Below, in pieces: positions 38,262-46,737 of a stretch of 64,000 nt of DNA. The notes under the pieces are model-generated. The model worked only from the letters and a program-made list of their open reading frames with translations, was not told the origin of the DNA and searched no databases. This DNA comes from Flavobacterium sp. GSB-24 (GTDB lineage Bacteria > Bacteroidota > Bacteroidia > Flavobacteriales > Flavobacteriaceae): positions 744,001-808,000 of the forward strand of contig NZ_AP027043.1 of NCBI RefSeq assembly GCF_027924665.1, given 5' to 3'. Within the stretch, counting starts at the first letter, position 1; every line of letters starts with the position of its first letter. A program made the position numbers and the translations under genes.

Positions 38262-38417
38262 TACGGAAATTTTAACATTTTGATTTCTGATAAAAGTCAG
38301 GATTTTAACATTTTAGATTTCAGTAAAATACCAAAAGACATTTACTTTTTTTTGAAAGAATGCCCTTTTTGCTTTAAGCAAACCAAAAACAAATTTAAAA
38401 CAAATACCTACTGTTAT

Positions 38418-41400
38418 ATGATGAGAAAACTACTTTACTCGTTTTTATTTCTTATTTCTTTTATTAGTTATGCACAATGTCCTTTCGGAAGTACGCAATT
38501 TGGAACTACTCAATCTATAATTTACAATAGAGAAGCTGTTGCAGGTACAAACGTTGGTACTGTTACTTTTACAAATGTGCCAATGGGTAGATATGTAGCA
38601 GTTAATGTAATTCAAGGATTAACTTATACAATTACCGCTTCATCAAACCAATCTTTTATAAAGCGAATTACATTTTTTAACCAAACTAATACAGCTGTAA
38701 ATGTGGGCAGTGCTTTGGCAGGTTCAAATAATGGAAATGCGACTTCTACCAATTGGCTAGCTGGATTTACGGGAACATTATTTATTAAAATTAATAATAA
38801 TTCTAACTGTATATCGACAACAGGGAATAACTCTACCATTACTGTAACTTATACAGGAGGTAGTAATGTAGAGCTTCAGGATAGGGAAGGAAATAATTCA
38901 TGGATTGCTCATGTTTATGATTTCTCTGATACTGTTAGCGTAACACCTCTATCAGAGACAAATGCCTTTACTAATTCTAGTTACTTAGGGGCTTTCACAC
39001 AAGCAAATAACATTGTTGGAAGTACAACTTCATTTTCTCAAAATTACGGTGGAGGAAATACGCCATCTTTTGCTTTTGTTGCAGGAGGTACTAATCAAAC
39101 ATTTTATGCTGAGACATTTGCTGTACGCTATAAAATGCGATCGACTTTGCCACAAGGTTGCTATTTTGTTCAAGTAAGGGGAGATGACGGAGTAAAACTT
39201 TCTGTAGACGGTGTTAAGGTTTTTGATGCATGGATCCAACAAGGTGCAACAGATTATACAAATATATTGGTTTATTTAAATGGTAATAGTCAGTTAGTAC
39301 TGGATTACTATGATAAAGATGAAGCAAATGTGACAGATTTTAGCATTTATCCAGCCGAAAGCACGATGAATTCTGTTAATATTATAAATACTTCAGGTCC
39401 TGTTTATCGTTGTGCCGGCAGTAATTCAGTGCTAGATGGTTCAGCCATTACTTATCAAGGATCGAATATCAATCCATCAATTAAGTTTCAATGGCAATCA
39501 TCTCCAGATAATCTGAATTGGACAGATATTAGTAGTGCAAATGGAGAGAATTATACAGTACCATCAACAAGCCCAACTGCAACATCAATAGTTTATTATA
39601 GGAGAAATATTACGGGAACAGCAGCAAATGCGTCGTCATGTATTTACAGTACAGAATCAATTGCTGTTATAACAAGTCAAAATGTAAATCCCACTATTCC
39701 AGTTCTTTCAACAGCGACTAATATATTTTGCTCACAGTTTACTGCTAATTGGACTGTGGTAGGCTCAGCTTCAGGTTATTATTTGGATGTTTCTACAAAT
39801 AATAGCTTTACAGCAATGGTTCCAGGTTATAATAATTTAGATGTTGGATTAGTGACATCATACAATGTTACTGGATTAAGCAACAATACACTTTACTATT
39901 ATAGATTAAGAGCTTATAATAAATGTAGAAATAGCACAAGTGCTTCTTCTGGAGTTGTTTCAACTTCAACAGTATCGCCAGTAGCAACAATTAGTGGGAA
40001 TGCAACAATTTGTCAAAATGCAAGTTCTCCAAACATCACTTTAACAAATCCACAACCTTTACCTGTTACTATCACTTATAACATTAATGGAGGATCAAAT
40101 GCTACTGTAAATTTAGCGGCAAGTTCCACAGTAAATATTGCTGTTCCGACAACAAGCTCTGGGGTATTTGCTTATAATTTGGTAAATGTAGCTTATCAAT
40201 CTTCTCCAACTTGCTCAAATTTACTTTTGGGTTCCGCAACAGTAACAGTTAATCCAGTCCATACATTAACTGCAGGCGGAAATAGAAGTGTTTGCCAAAA
40301 CAGTGCGATGACGGATATCACAATGACATTGGGCGGTGGAGCAACAGGAGCAAACGTTACTGGTTTGCCGGCTGGAGTTACTAGTTCAGTTTCAGGAAAT
40401 ACTTTAACAATAAGCGGAACACCAACCGTTAGTGGTGTGTTCCCTTATAATATAACTACGACAGGAAATTCATGTACAGCAGCTACAACGAGTGGAACTA
40501 TAACTGTTGGAATTGGAAACAACGTCATAAATTTTACAAATGGTACTTCCGGAACAGTTTGTGTAACTACTCCTGAAAATGGTACATCTAGTTTTACCGC
40601 TCCTACAGGAACATATTTCAATACAGTAAGTTTCTCAAGTTATGGATCACCAACAGGTTCTTGTGGCAATTTTGCAATTAATTATACCTGTCATTCTGCA
40701 ACAAAAAGTCAATCTTTTGTAGAAGGGCAACTTTTAGGTAACACAGGGACAATAACATTTTTAGCTAATAATGCAAATTTTGATGATCCATGTGTTGGAA
40801 CTGTCAAAAATTATTATGGTTCAGCGGCTTATTCTTCTCCGGTATGCTCTGGTACAGTGCCAGGAACTATTACAGGTACAACCCCAACAGGAAGTGGAAC
40901 TTATACTTATTTATGGCAGATCAGTACCACAAGTGCTACTGCTGGTTTTACTGCTGCACCTGGAACAAATAATTTACAAAATTATACTCCAATTAATTCT
41001 GTAACTGTAAATACTTGGTTTAGAAGAGTAGTAACTTCTGGAGGTACTTGTCCAAATACTTCTGCCGCTGTGTTGATAAAAGTTAACCCTTTGCCAACAA
41101 TAGCTTCAGCAGCAACAGCTTCAACAATTTGTTTTGGCGCAACAAGTACTTCATTAGTATATACAGGAACAACTGGAGTGCCAACAACATATAGTATAAC
41201 GTGGAATTCTACGCCATTAAATAGTTTTTCTCCAGTTACAGATGCTTCACTTACAGCAACCCCTATTTCTATTGTAATTCCATCTACAGCTACAGATGGC
41301 ACGTACACAGGAACAATAACTGTAAAAAATGCAAATGGTTGTGTGTCTATGGGTAATACTTTTAGTCTTGTCATTCGCCCTCAATTTACATCTGGAGCAA

Positions 41401-43499
41401 TTAATACCACAGGGGAAACAATTTGTTCTGGAGGAACTCCTTCTCAAATTGGAAGTACTACTGCAGCAAGTGGAGGAGATAATATGATAACATACAAATG
41501 GCAGGCAAACGGAGTTGATATTGCAAGTTCAAATTCTGCAACATATACACCACCAATAGGATTAACAGCTACTACAGTTTACAGAAGATTTGCAAATGAC
41601 GGGACATGTAATACTACGCCAACCTTATCAACTGGAACATGGACGGTTACTGTAAATTCACTTCCAACTACTCCAACACTAACAAAAAATAGTGATTTTA
41701 CTTGTACTAGTTCAGGAAGCGTTACATTAACAAATCTTCCATCTGGAACTTGGACAATTAAGCAAACGGGAACAGCATCACAAACAATTACTGACACTGG
41801 AAGTTCTCGCAATATTACAGGATTAGTAGCAGGAAATTATGATTTTACGGTTACAAATGCCGCAAGCTGTACTTCAAGTCCAGTAGTATCAGTTAATATA
41901 GTAAACCAAACTTCAACAACAACTTGGAATGGTTCAGGTTGGTCAAATGGTAACCCAGACGGAACAAAAACTATTATTATTGCTTCAACGGCTAGTCAAC
42001 CATTTACAATAAGTACTCCAAATGTATCAGGATGTTCATTAATAGTTAATTCTGGTGCGGTTGTTACAATTCCAAGCGGAGTGACTCTGACCATTACTAA
42101 TTCGGTTACCACAAACGGCCAGTTAATTTTTGAGAATAACTCAAGTTTAGTACAGACTACAAATGCAGTAAACACAGGAGATATTGTATACAAAAGAGCA
42201 ACTTCTGTACGCCGTTATGATTTAACGTATTGGTCAACTCCGGTTACAAAGCCTGGTTTTACACTTTATAATCTTTCGCCGGATACTTTGGGAGATAAGT
42301 TTTCTTATTATGACTCTAATGCGGCTGCATGGATGATCAATTATAACGGGACTATGGTGATGGAAATCGGTAAAAGTTATAACGTAAGAGCTCCCCAGTA
42401 TTTTGATATTAATACACCGTCGATCTTTACTGCAGTATTTACAGGAGTTCCCAATAATGGGGATATATCTGTGAATACAGTATCGGGAAAGTGGAATTTA
42501 ATTGGAAATCCTTTCCCTTCTGCCATAGATGCTGACCAGTTAATGGCTGAGAATCCAAATTTAGGGTCGCTGTATTTCTGGGGGCATAATGCACTTCCAA
42601 CACAGTCTGTTCCTGGTGACAATAAATTTTATTACAGCACTGATTTTACAGCTTATAACGCAACAGGAACTGCTGGGGGAGACGGACTTCCTTTTGACGG
42701 CTATATTGCCGCAGCGCAGGGATTTTTTGCAAAACCTGCTGCGGGGACAATAATCTTTAACAACCATATCCGCAGACCCGGCAATAATACCCAGTTTTAC
42801 AAAACATCAGAATCAACTGTTGAGAAAAATCGTTTATGGCTGAATATGACCCACGCAGACGGCATTCTTAAACAAGCACTTGTCGGTTATGTCCAGGGAG
42901 CAACAAATACAATCGATGTAAACTACGATGCCGTAACAATGGGTGCCAACGCATATATCGATTTTTACAGCATCAGCGAATCTAAAAAACTAACCATTCA
43001 GGGACGTGCACTGCCTTTTGACACCGGCGATCTGGTACCTTTAGGATATAAAGCTTTAATTGAAGGTGATTTTACCATTGCAATTGACCATGCAGACGGA
43101 TTCTTCGACACGCAGGCTGTTTATTTAGAAGATAAAACAACAGGAAAAATAACAGATCTTCGCAAAGAAAATTATACTTTTAAAACTGCAATTGGAACAT
43201 TTACAGACCGTTTTGTCCTTCGTTATACTTCTAAAACTTTAGGAACAGATGACTTTGAAAATATTTCAGATGGAATTTTAGTCTCAGTTAAAAATAAAAT
43301 AGTTAGAATTACTTCTTCAAAAGAAACTATCAATGATGTTATTATTTATAATGTACTGGGTCAGGAAATATTCAATAAGAAAAAAATTAATAGTACAGAA
43401 TTTCAAATTTCGAATTTGCAGACAGGAAATCAAGTTTTACTGCTAAAGATTAATCTACAGAATGGTCATAGCACATCAAAAAAAATAATAATGGATTAA
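38418..43499 (+). CDS. Giant T9SS cargo protein 5: PA14, FN3, SUEL-lectin-like and Ig-like domains, shared C-terminal module (inverted-repeat copy)
   Basis: A 1693-residue exported protein starting MMRKLLYSFLFLISFISYAQ, a clean signal peptide. An in-frame ATG at 38259 is rejected because it falls in the promoter. Domains: an unknown beta domain (~20-150); PA14-like (~150-317; FAVRYKMRSTLPQGCYFVQV, GDDGVKLSVDGVKVFDAW); Ig-like; FN3 (~424-520; FTANWTVVGSASGYYLDVS); further Ig-like units; a SUEL/rhamnose-binding-lectin-like domain (~702-810; VSFSSYGSPTGSC, NFDDPCVGTVKNYYGSAAY); one unit of the 98-residue repeat seen in giant protein 1 (~892-985); then the shared module (~1217-1631) and a T9SS signal (DVIIYNVLGQEIFNKKKI ... 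VLLLKINLQNGHSTSKKIIMD). Several sugar-binding folds suggest a glycan-binding adhesin. Confidence 0.87.
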   Translation: MMRKLLYSFLFLISFISYAQCPFGSTQFGTTQSIIYNREAVAGTNVGTVTFTNVPMGRYVAVNVIQGLTYTITASSNQSFIKRITFFNQTNTAVNVGSALAGSNNGNATSTNWLAGFTGTLFIKINNNSNCISTTGNNSTITVTYTGGSNVELQDREGNNSWIAHVYDFSDTVSVTPLSETNAFTNSSYLGAFTQANNIVGSTTSFSQNYGGGNTPSFAFVAGGTNQTFYAETFAVRYKMRSTLPQGCYFVQVRGDDGVKLSVDGVKVFDAWIQQGATDYTNILVYLNGNSQLVLDYYDKDEANVTDFSIYPAESTMNSVNIINTSGPVYRCAGSNSVLDGSAITYQGSNINPSIKFQWQSSPDNLNWTDISSANGENYTVPSTSPTATSIVYYRRNITGTAANASSCIYSTESIAVITSQNVNPTIPVLSTATNIFCSQFTANWTVVGSASGYYLDVSTNNSFTAMVPGYNNLDVGLVTSYNVTGLSNNTLYYYRLRAYNKCRNSTSASSGVVSTSTVSPVATISGNATICQNASSPNITLTNPQPLPVTITYNINGGSNATVNLAASSTVNIAVPTTSSGVFAYNLVNVAYQSSPTCSNLLLGSATVTVNPVHTLTAGGNRSVCQNSAMTDITMTLGGGATGANVTGLPAGVTSSVSGNTLTISGTPTVSGVFPYNITTTGNSCTAATTSGTITVGIGNNVINFTNGTSGTVCVTTPENGTSSFTAPTGTYFNTVSFSSYGSPTGSCGNFAINYTCHSATKSQSFVEGQLLGNTGTITFLANNANFDDPCVGTVKNYYGSAAYSSPVCSGTVPGTITGTTPTGSGTYTYLWQISTTSATAGFTAAPGTNNLQNYTPINSVTVNTWFRRVVTSGGTCPNTSAAVLIKVNPLPTIASAATASTICFGATSTSLVYTGTTGVPTTYSITWNSTPLNSFSPVTDASLTATPISIVIPSTATDGTYTGTITVKNANGCVSMGNTFSLVIRPQFTSGAINTTGETICSGGTPSQIGSTTAASGGDNMITYKWQANGVDIASSNSATYTPPIGLTATTVYRRFANDGTCNTTPTLSTGTWTVTVNSLPTTPTLTKNSDFTCTSSGSVTLTNLPSGTWTIKQTGTASQTITDTGSSRNITGLVAGNYDFTVTNAASCTSSPVVSVNIVNQTSTTTWNGSGWSNGNPDGTKTIIIASTASQPFTISTPNVSGCSLIVNSGAVVTIPSGVTLTITNSVTTNGQLIFENNSSLVQTTNAVNTGDIVYKRATSVRRYDLTYWSTPVTKPGFTLYNLSPDTLGDKFSYYDSNAAAWMINYNGTMVMEIGKSYNVRAPQYFDINTPSIFTAVFTGVPNNGDISVNTVSGKWNLIGNPFPSAIDADQLMAENPNLGSLYFWGHNALPTQSVPGDNKFYYSTDFTAYNATGTAGGDGLPFDGYIAAAQGFFAKPAAGTIIFNNHIRRPGNNTQFYKTSESTVEKNRLWLNMTHADGILKQALVGYVQGATNTIDVNYDAVTMGANAYIDFYSISESKKLTIQGRALPFDTGDLVPLGYKALIEGDFTIAIDHADGFFDTQAVYLEDKTTGKITDLRKENYTFKTAIGTFTDRFVLRYTSKTLGTDDFENISDGILVSVKNKIVRITSSKETINDVIIYNVLGQEIFNKKKINSTEFQISNLQTGNQVLLLKINLQNGHSTSKKIIMD
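42069..43310 (+). repeat. 1242-bp inverted repeat, copy B
   Basis: Partner of 30073-31314 on the opposite strand. The four residue differences are Ser/Pro (YYDSN), Thr/Asn (YYSTD), Gly/Ser (FDTGD) and Ile/Val (VKNKI). By hand count two 60-base lines of the copy (42721 and 42841) are 45 % and 48 % GC, against 35 % for the equivalent region of giant protein 4 (33721). Confidence 0.93.
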
Positions 43500-43504
43500 T
43501 TCCT

Positions 43505-43545
43505 AAAACAAGAAACCCATCATAATTTGATGGGTTTCTTGTTTT
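43505..43545. terminator. Bidirectional terminator
   Basis: A perfect 18-bp stem (43505-43522 with 43528-43545; core AAGAAACCCATCA) between the convergent giant protein gene and the sigma-factor operon. Confidence 0.93.
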
Positions 43546-44160
43546 TTATTCCTCCTTCAATTCGTCAATCACCTTCTTTATTTCTTTGGCAAACTTTCCA
43601 TAAAATTTATGAACCCACCATTCTAGAGAAATTCCCATAAAGAGCATCGTAAAAACAACCACTAGAAAGAATCCGATGAGTTGGCCGCTAGAAAATTCAT
43701 GATCAACAAACCCTGGTATCTTGGTAAACGCATAATAATAAAAGCCTAAAAAATATAAAACTAAAAACGGCGTCAAAGCAAATCCAAAAGTTTTATACAA
43801 TTCCATATTTAGCCTAATATCAAAATAGGTTTCATACAAACTGTCTTTTGTTCTCAGAGTTATATTATTCAACCGCTTATAAAAAAAGTAAAGCTTCGTC
43901 AAATAATAAACACAGACTGCTACAAAAAGACTGTACAGCAAATAATACAGAAAAGTCATCTTGGGTGGAAAATCACATATAAAAGGAACTGTACCTATCA
44001 AAACAATAGACAAAATTTGATAAATGAATTCGTTTTTTAGATTTTTTTTAATTTTATCTAATGGAGTATTCGCAGATTGAATCTTCTCTAAATTTTCCGG
44101 CAGAATAATATTTTCGGGTTTTTCATTATTCCATGCATTTTGTATATCGTTAAAATCCAT
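43546..44160 (-). CDS. Four-helix membrane protein, putative anti-sigma partner
   Basis: A 204-residue protein with a ~40-residue soluble N-terminus (MDFNDIQNAWNNEKPENIILPENLE) and four membrane segments (IYQILSIVLIGTVPFI, FLYYLLYSLFVAVCVYYL, FALTPFLVLYFLGFYYY, LIGFFLVVVFTMLFMGI). Its start overlaps the sigma-factor gene by 11 bases, the usual sign of translational coupling. From position alone I infer that it restrains the sigma factor at the membrane; it lacks an obvious zinc-binding anti-sigma motif. Confidence 0.75.
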   Translation of the reverse strand: MDFNDIQNAWNNEKPENIILPENLEKIQSANTPLDKIKKNLKNEFIYQILSIVLIGTVPFICDFPPKMTFLYYLLYSLFVAVCVYYLTKLYFFYKRLNNITLRTKDSLYETYFDIRLNMELYKTFGFALTPFLVLYFLGFYYYAFTKIPGFVDHEFSSGQLIGFFLVVVFTMLFMGISLEWWVHKFYGKFAKEIKKVIDELKEE

Positions 44161-44653
44161 ATCCCTGATTTTTAATAATTTCTTTTAATTTTTCTTTGGC
44201 TCTGTTCAATTTTACTCTGGCATTTCCTTCAGAAATTCCGAGATTCTGACCAATTTCCTTATGAGAGAAGCCTTCTAATTGATAGAAGATTATGGCTTTA
44301 TCAATTTTATCCAGCTTTTGTACCGCTTTATAAAAATGATCCAGCTGACTTTCTTTTATATGAGAATCATTTTCGTCTTCTTTAATATTATCCGAATCGA
44401 TTTCATATTTATCTATCTTTCTCTTTTCTTTCTTTAAAAATACAATTGCTGTATTTACTGCTACTCTATACATCCAAGTCGAAAACTGACTTTCATTTCT
44501 AAAAGAATCATATGATTTCCAAAGCTGGCAGACGATTTCCTGAAACAAATCCTGCTGATCATCAGAATTATCCATATACATTTTAGAAACTTTATATAAA
44601 ATTCCTTTATGGCTTTGTATCCGATTCAAAAATTCTTGTTCTTTCTCTTTCAA
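44150..44653 (-). CDS. ECF-type RNA polymerase sigma factor
   Basis: A 167-residue sigma-70 family protein with region 2 (ILYKVSKMYMDNSDDQQDLFQEIVCQLWKSYDSF, then FSTWMYRVAVNTAIVFLKK) and region 4 (LDKIDKAIIFYQLEGFSHKEIGQNLGISEGNARVKLNRAKEKLKEII). The linker is short, as in ECF factors. It lies between a TraB-like gene (7-base gap upstream) and a membrane protein gene that overlaps it, so the three form one operon. The regulon cannot be read from the sequence. Confidence 0.92.
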   Translation of the reverse strand: MKEKEQEFLNRIQSHKGILYKVSKMYMDNSDDQQDLFQEIVCQLWKSYDSFRNESQFSTWMYRVAVNTAIVFLKKEKRKIDKYEIDSDNIKEDENDSHIKESQLDHFYKAVQKLDKIDKAIIFYQLEGFSHKEIGQNLGISEGNARVKLNRAKEKLKEIIKNQGYGF

Positions 44654-44660
44654 AACAGAT

Positions 44661-45524
44661 TTAGTTCATTATCGGTTTTACAGTATACCCTTCTTTTCTC
44701 AATAAATTAATAACTCCAAACTCACCTCCCAAATGCCCAGCGCCAACAGCGAAGAAAACTATATTTTGTTTCATTAACTCTGGCATTGCTTTTACCCAGT
44801 TCAAATTTCTATTGTCAAGAATCTGTTTCTTTGTTTTTTCACTTGTAAATTTTTCATCAGTTGTTAAAGCATACATGCTATCAATGTTTTCATTTTGGTA
44901 TGCAGTAACTAATTGCTCTGATTCCTCTGAATTTGATTCTTCTAAAAGCTTTAAAATTTCATCATTTGAATAAGCGTTTTCCAAAATTTCAAATTGAGCT
45001 TTTACGGTTTCAAGACCAGAAATTGAGACATTTCTTTTTTTAGCAGCATCAGAAAACTCCATTTCATAAAACTTAAGATCTGTGCAGCCAAAACTTTTCA
45101 TACTAATCAAACTTAAGACTGTTAAAAGACTGAAACTATCTACTTGCTGTACACCCATTCCTGTGCTCTTTTTTAAAATTGAATCTAATTTTGCTAATTG
45201 TTCTGGACTTAATTTTTTACTTAGCGGTTCTTTTCCCATTGCCAATTGCTGCATTTGGCTCATTTCATTCGGATCTGTGAAATTAATTTCTAAATATAAT
45301 TTGTCTGAAACGTCAAATGCTTTTTTTGTTTTTTCAGATAAAAAATAATCCTTTGAACAAATCATATGAATCGTTCCGTACAAATAAGATGGCTTTTCAA
45401 GTCCTTTTCCTGAAACTTCCCACAAAAGTGAATTTTCTAGTTTAGGCGATTTTTCCTGTGCTGAAATGGTTGAAGAAAAAAAGAATATAAATAGTATTCC
45501 TGCAAATCTAAATATTGTTTTCAT
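44661..45524 (-). CDS. TraB/GumN-family exported protein
   Basis: A 287-residue protein with signal peptide (IFRFAGILFIFFFSSTISAQ). The family signatures are visible: SLLWEVSGKGLEKPSYLYGTIH at the start, a central LSLISMKSFGCTDLKFYEMEFSDAAKKRN segment, and GAGHLGGEFGVINLLRKEGYTVKPI at the C-terminus. The conserved GTIH and GAGHLGG motifs resemble the proposed active site of Tiki/TraB metalloproteases. It is the first gene of the sigma-factor operon, so a role in envelope stress is a reasonable guess. Confidence 0.88.
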   Translation of the reverse strand: MKTIFRFAGILFIFFFSSTISAQEKSPKLENSLLWEVSGKGLEKPSYLYGTIHMICSKDYFLSEKTKKAFDVSDKLYLEINFTDPNEMSQMQQLAMGKEPLSKKLSPEQLAKLDSILKKSTGMGVQQVDSFSLLTVLSLISMKSFGCTDLKFYEMEFSDAAKKRNVSISGLETVKAQFEILENAYSNDEILKLLEESNSEESEQLVTAYQNENIDSMYALTTDEKFTSEKTKKQILDNRNLNWVKAMPELMKQNIVFFAVGAGHLGGEFGVINLLRKEGYTVKPIMN

Positions 45525-45596
45525 GTTTATTGGTTTATTTGATTACGACTGGTAAGTAATCGAATCATTAAAACGTTACAAGAAATTTTAAAATTT

Positions 45597-46733
45597 TCAG
45601 AAAATAAAATCTCTTAGTAACTCTAAAGCTTGATTAATTTGTTCTTGTGAATTGTAATTATGAATACAAAAACGAAGACGTTCCTGCCCTTGTGGTACAA
45701 TTGGCGACAGAATTGACTGCACATCAAATCCTTTATCTTGAAGTTCCTGCTCCAGCTTTTTGGCATTTTCATTTCCAGGAACAATCGCACAATGTATAGC
45801 AGATTTACTACGAACAAACATTGGCTTTAAGCCTAATAAATTTTTATACTGATTAAAATATATGATGTTTTGGCGAAGTTTTTCAATAGCCTCTTTTTCA
45901 ATTTCCAAATGTTGATAAGCTATCAAAATAGTTGCAACTGAATGAGGAGACAAACCCGTTGAGTAAATAAAGTTTTTTGCAAAATTTATGAGATACTCTT
46001 TCAGTTCAACAGAACCAAGAATCCCCGCACCATAACATCCTAAACCTTTTCCAAAAGTCATGATTCGTGCAAAAATTTTATCATGCAATTGAAGATACTG
46101 ACTAAGACCTTCTCCTCTTTCGCCAAAAACCCCTAATGTGTTGGATTCATCAAAAATTACATAGCAATTGTGTTTTTCTGAAAGCGCAATTAATTCTTCT
46201 AGATTTGGGCTGTCGCCGTCTATTGAAAAAACACTTTCTTTGACGATATAAACCAATTGATTTGGAAATTCTAGAATTAAACGTTCTAAATCTTCAAAGT
46301 CATTGTGATTAAATTTAAAAGATTTGGCACTAGAAATCGAAATTCCGTCTTTTATTGAAGTATGACATAGCTCATCATACAAAACAACATCATTTTCTTG
46401 GGGTACAGCGCTAAAAAAAGCAATATTGGCACCGTAACCCGAATTAAAAATTAAAGCAGCTTCTGCATCATGAAACTGCGCTATAAAGTTTTCTGCAATG
46501 TGATAAAGTGAATGATTCCCAGAAACCAATCTAGAGCCAGTTGCCCCATTTTGAAAAATTTCATTTTCTACCAAATAAGCGTGGACATTTCTAAAAATTA
46601 CTTCAGATTTTGAAAAACCAATATAATCATTGGAAGAAAAATCAACTACGTTATTAAATACAGGCAATTTTTTAAGGGAATTATCCTGCCTACAATTTTC
46701 TATTTTCTCGCCAAGATTTTCAGGTAGTTTCAT
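45597..46733 (-). CDS. BioF-like PLP-dependent alpha-oxoamine synthase (8-amino-7-oxononanoate synthase type)
   Basis: A 378-residue fold-type I enzyme. The start is taken at MKLPENLGEKIEN (46733); a further ATG at 46769 would add a hydrophobic stretch and lies in a terminator. Motifs: VDFSSNDYIGFSKS, QNGATGSRLVSGN, the PLP-ring stacking DELCHTSIKDG, VFDESNTLGVFGERGEG, and the PLP lysine in TFGKGLGCYGAG. The family joins an acyl-CoA or acyl-ACP to an amino acid; BioF (pimeloyl plus alanine) is the closest, but Kbl and serine palmitoyltransferase share the motifs. BioF fits the presence of bioB in the window, though no other bio gene adjoins it. Confidence 0.85.
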   Translation of the reverse strand: MKLPENLGEKIENCRQDNSLKKLPVFNNVVDFSSNDYIGFSKSEVIFRNVHAYLVENEIFQNGATGSRLVSGNHSLYHIAENFIAQFHDAEAALIFNSGYGANIAFFSAVPQENDVVLYDELCHTSIKDGISISSAKSFKFNHNDFEDLERLILEFPNQLVYIVKESVFSIDGDSPNLEELIALSEKHNCYVIFDESNTLGVFGERGEGLSQYLQLHDKIFARIMTFGKGLGCYGAGILGSVELKEYLINFAKNFIYSTGLSPHSVATILIAYQHLEIEKEAIEKLRQNIIYFNQYKNLLGLKPMFVRSKSAIHCAIVPGNENAKKLEQELQDKGFDVQSILSPIVPQGQERLRFCIHNYNSQEQINQALELLRDFIF

Positions 46734-46737
46734 AAAA

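Noticed and set aside
38259..38417. Longer N-terminus for the SUEL/PA14 giant protein
   Set aside because: The ATG at 38259 lies within the -7 box and the extra 53 residues would bury the signal peptide.
42377..42767. Open frames on the strand opposite the shared module, present in both repeat copies
   Set aside because: They are conserved only because the sense strand is nearly identical in the two copies; they lack start context and family features.
20292..43499. Mobile element or phage origin of the giant-gene block
   Set aside because: No transposase, integrase, terminal inverted repeat of an IS, tRNA junction or phage gene is visible; the long inverted repeat is internal to coding sequence.
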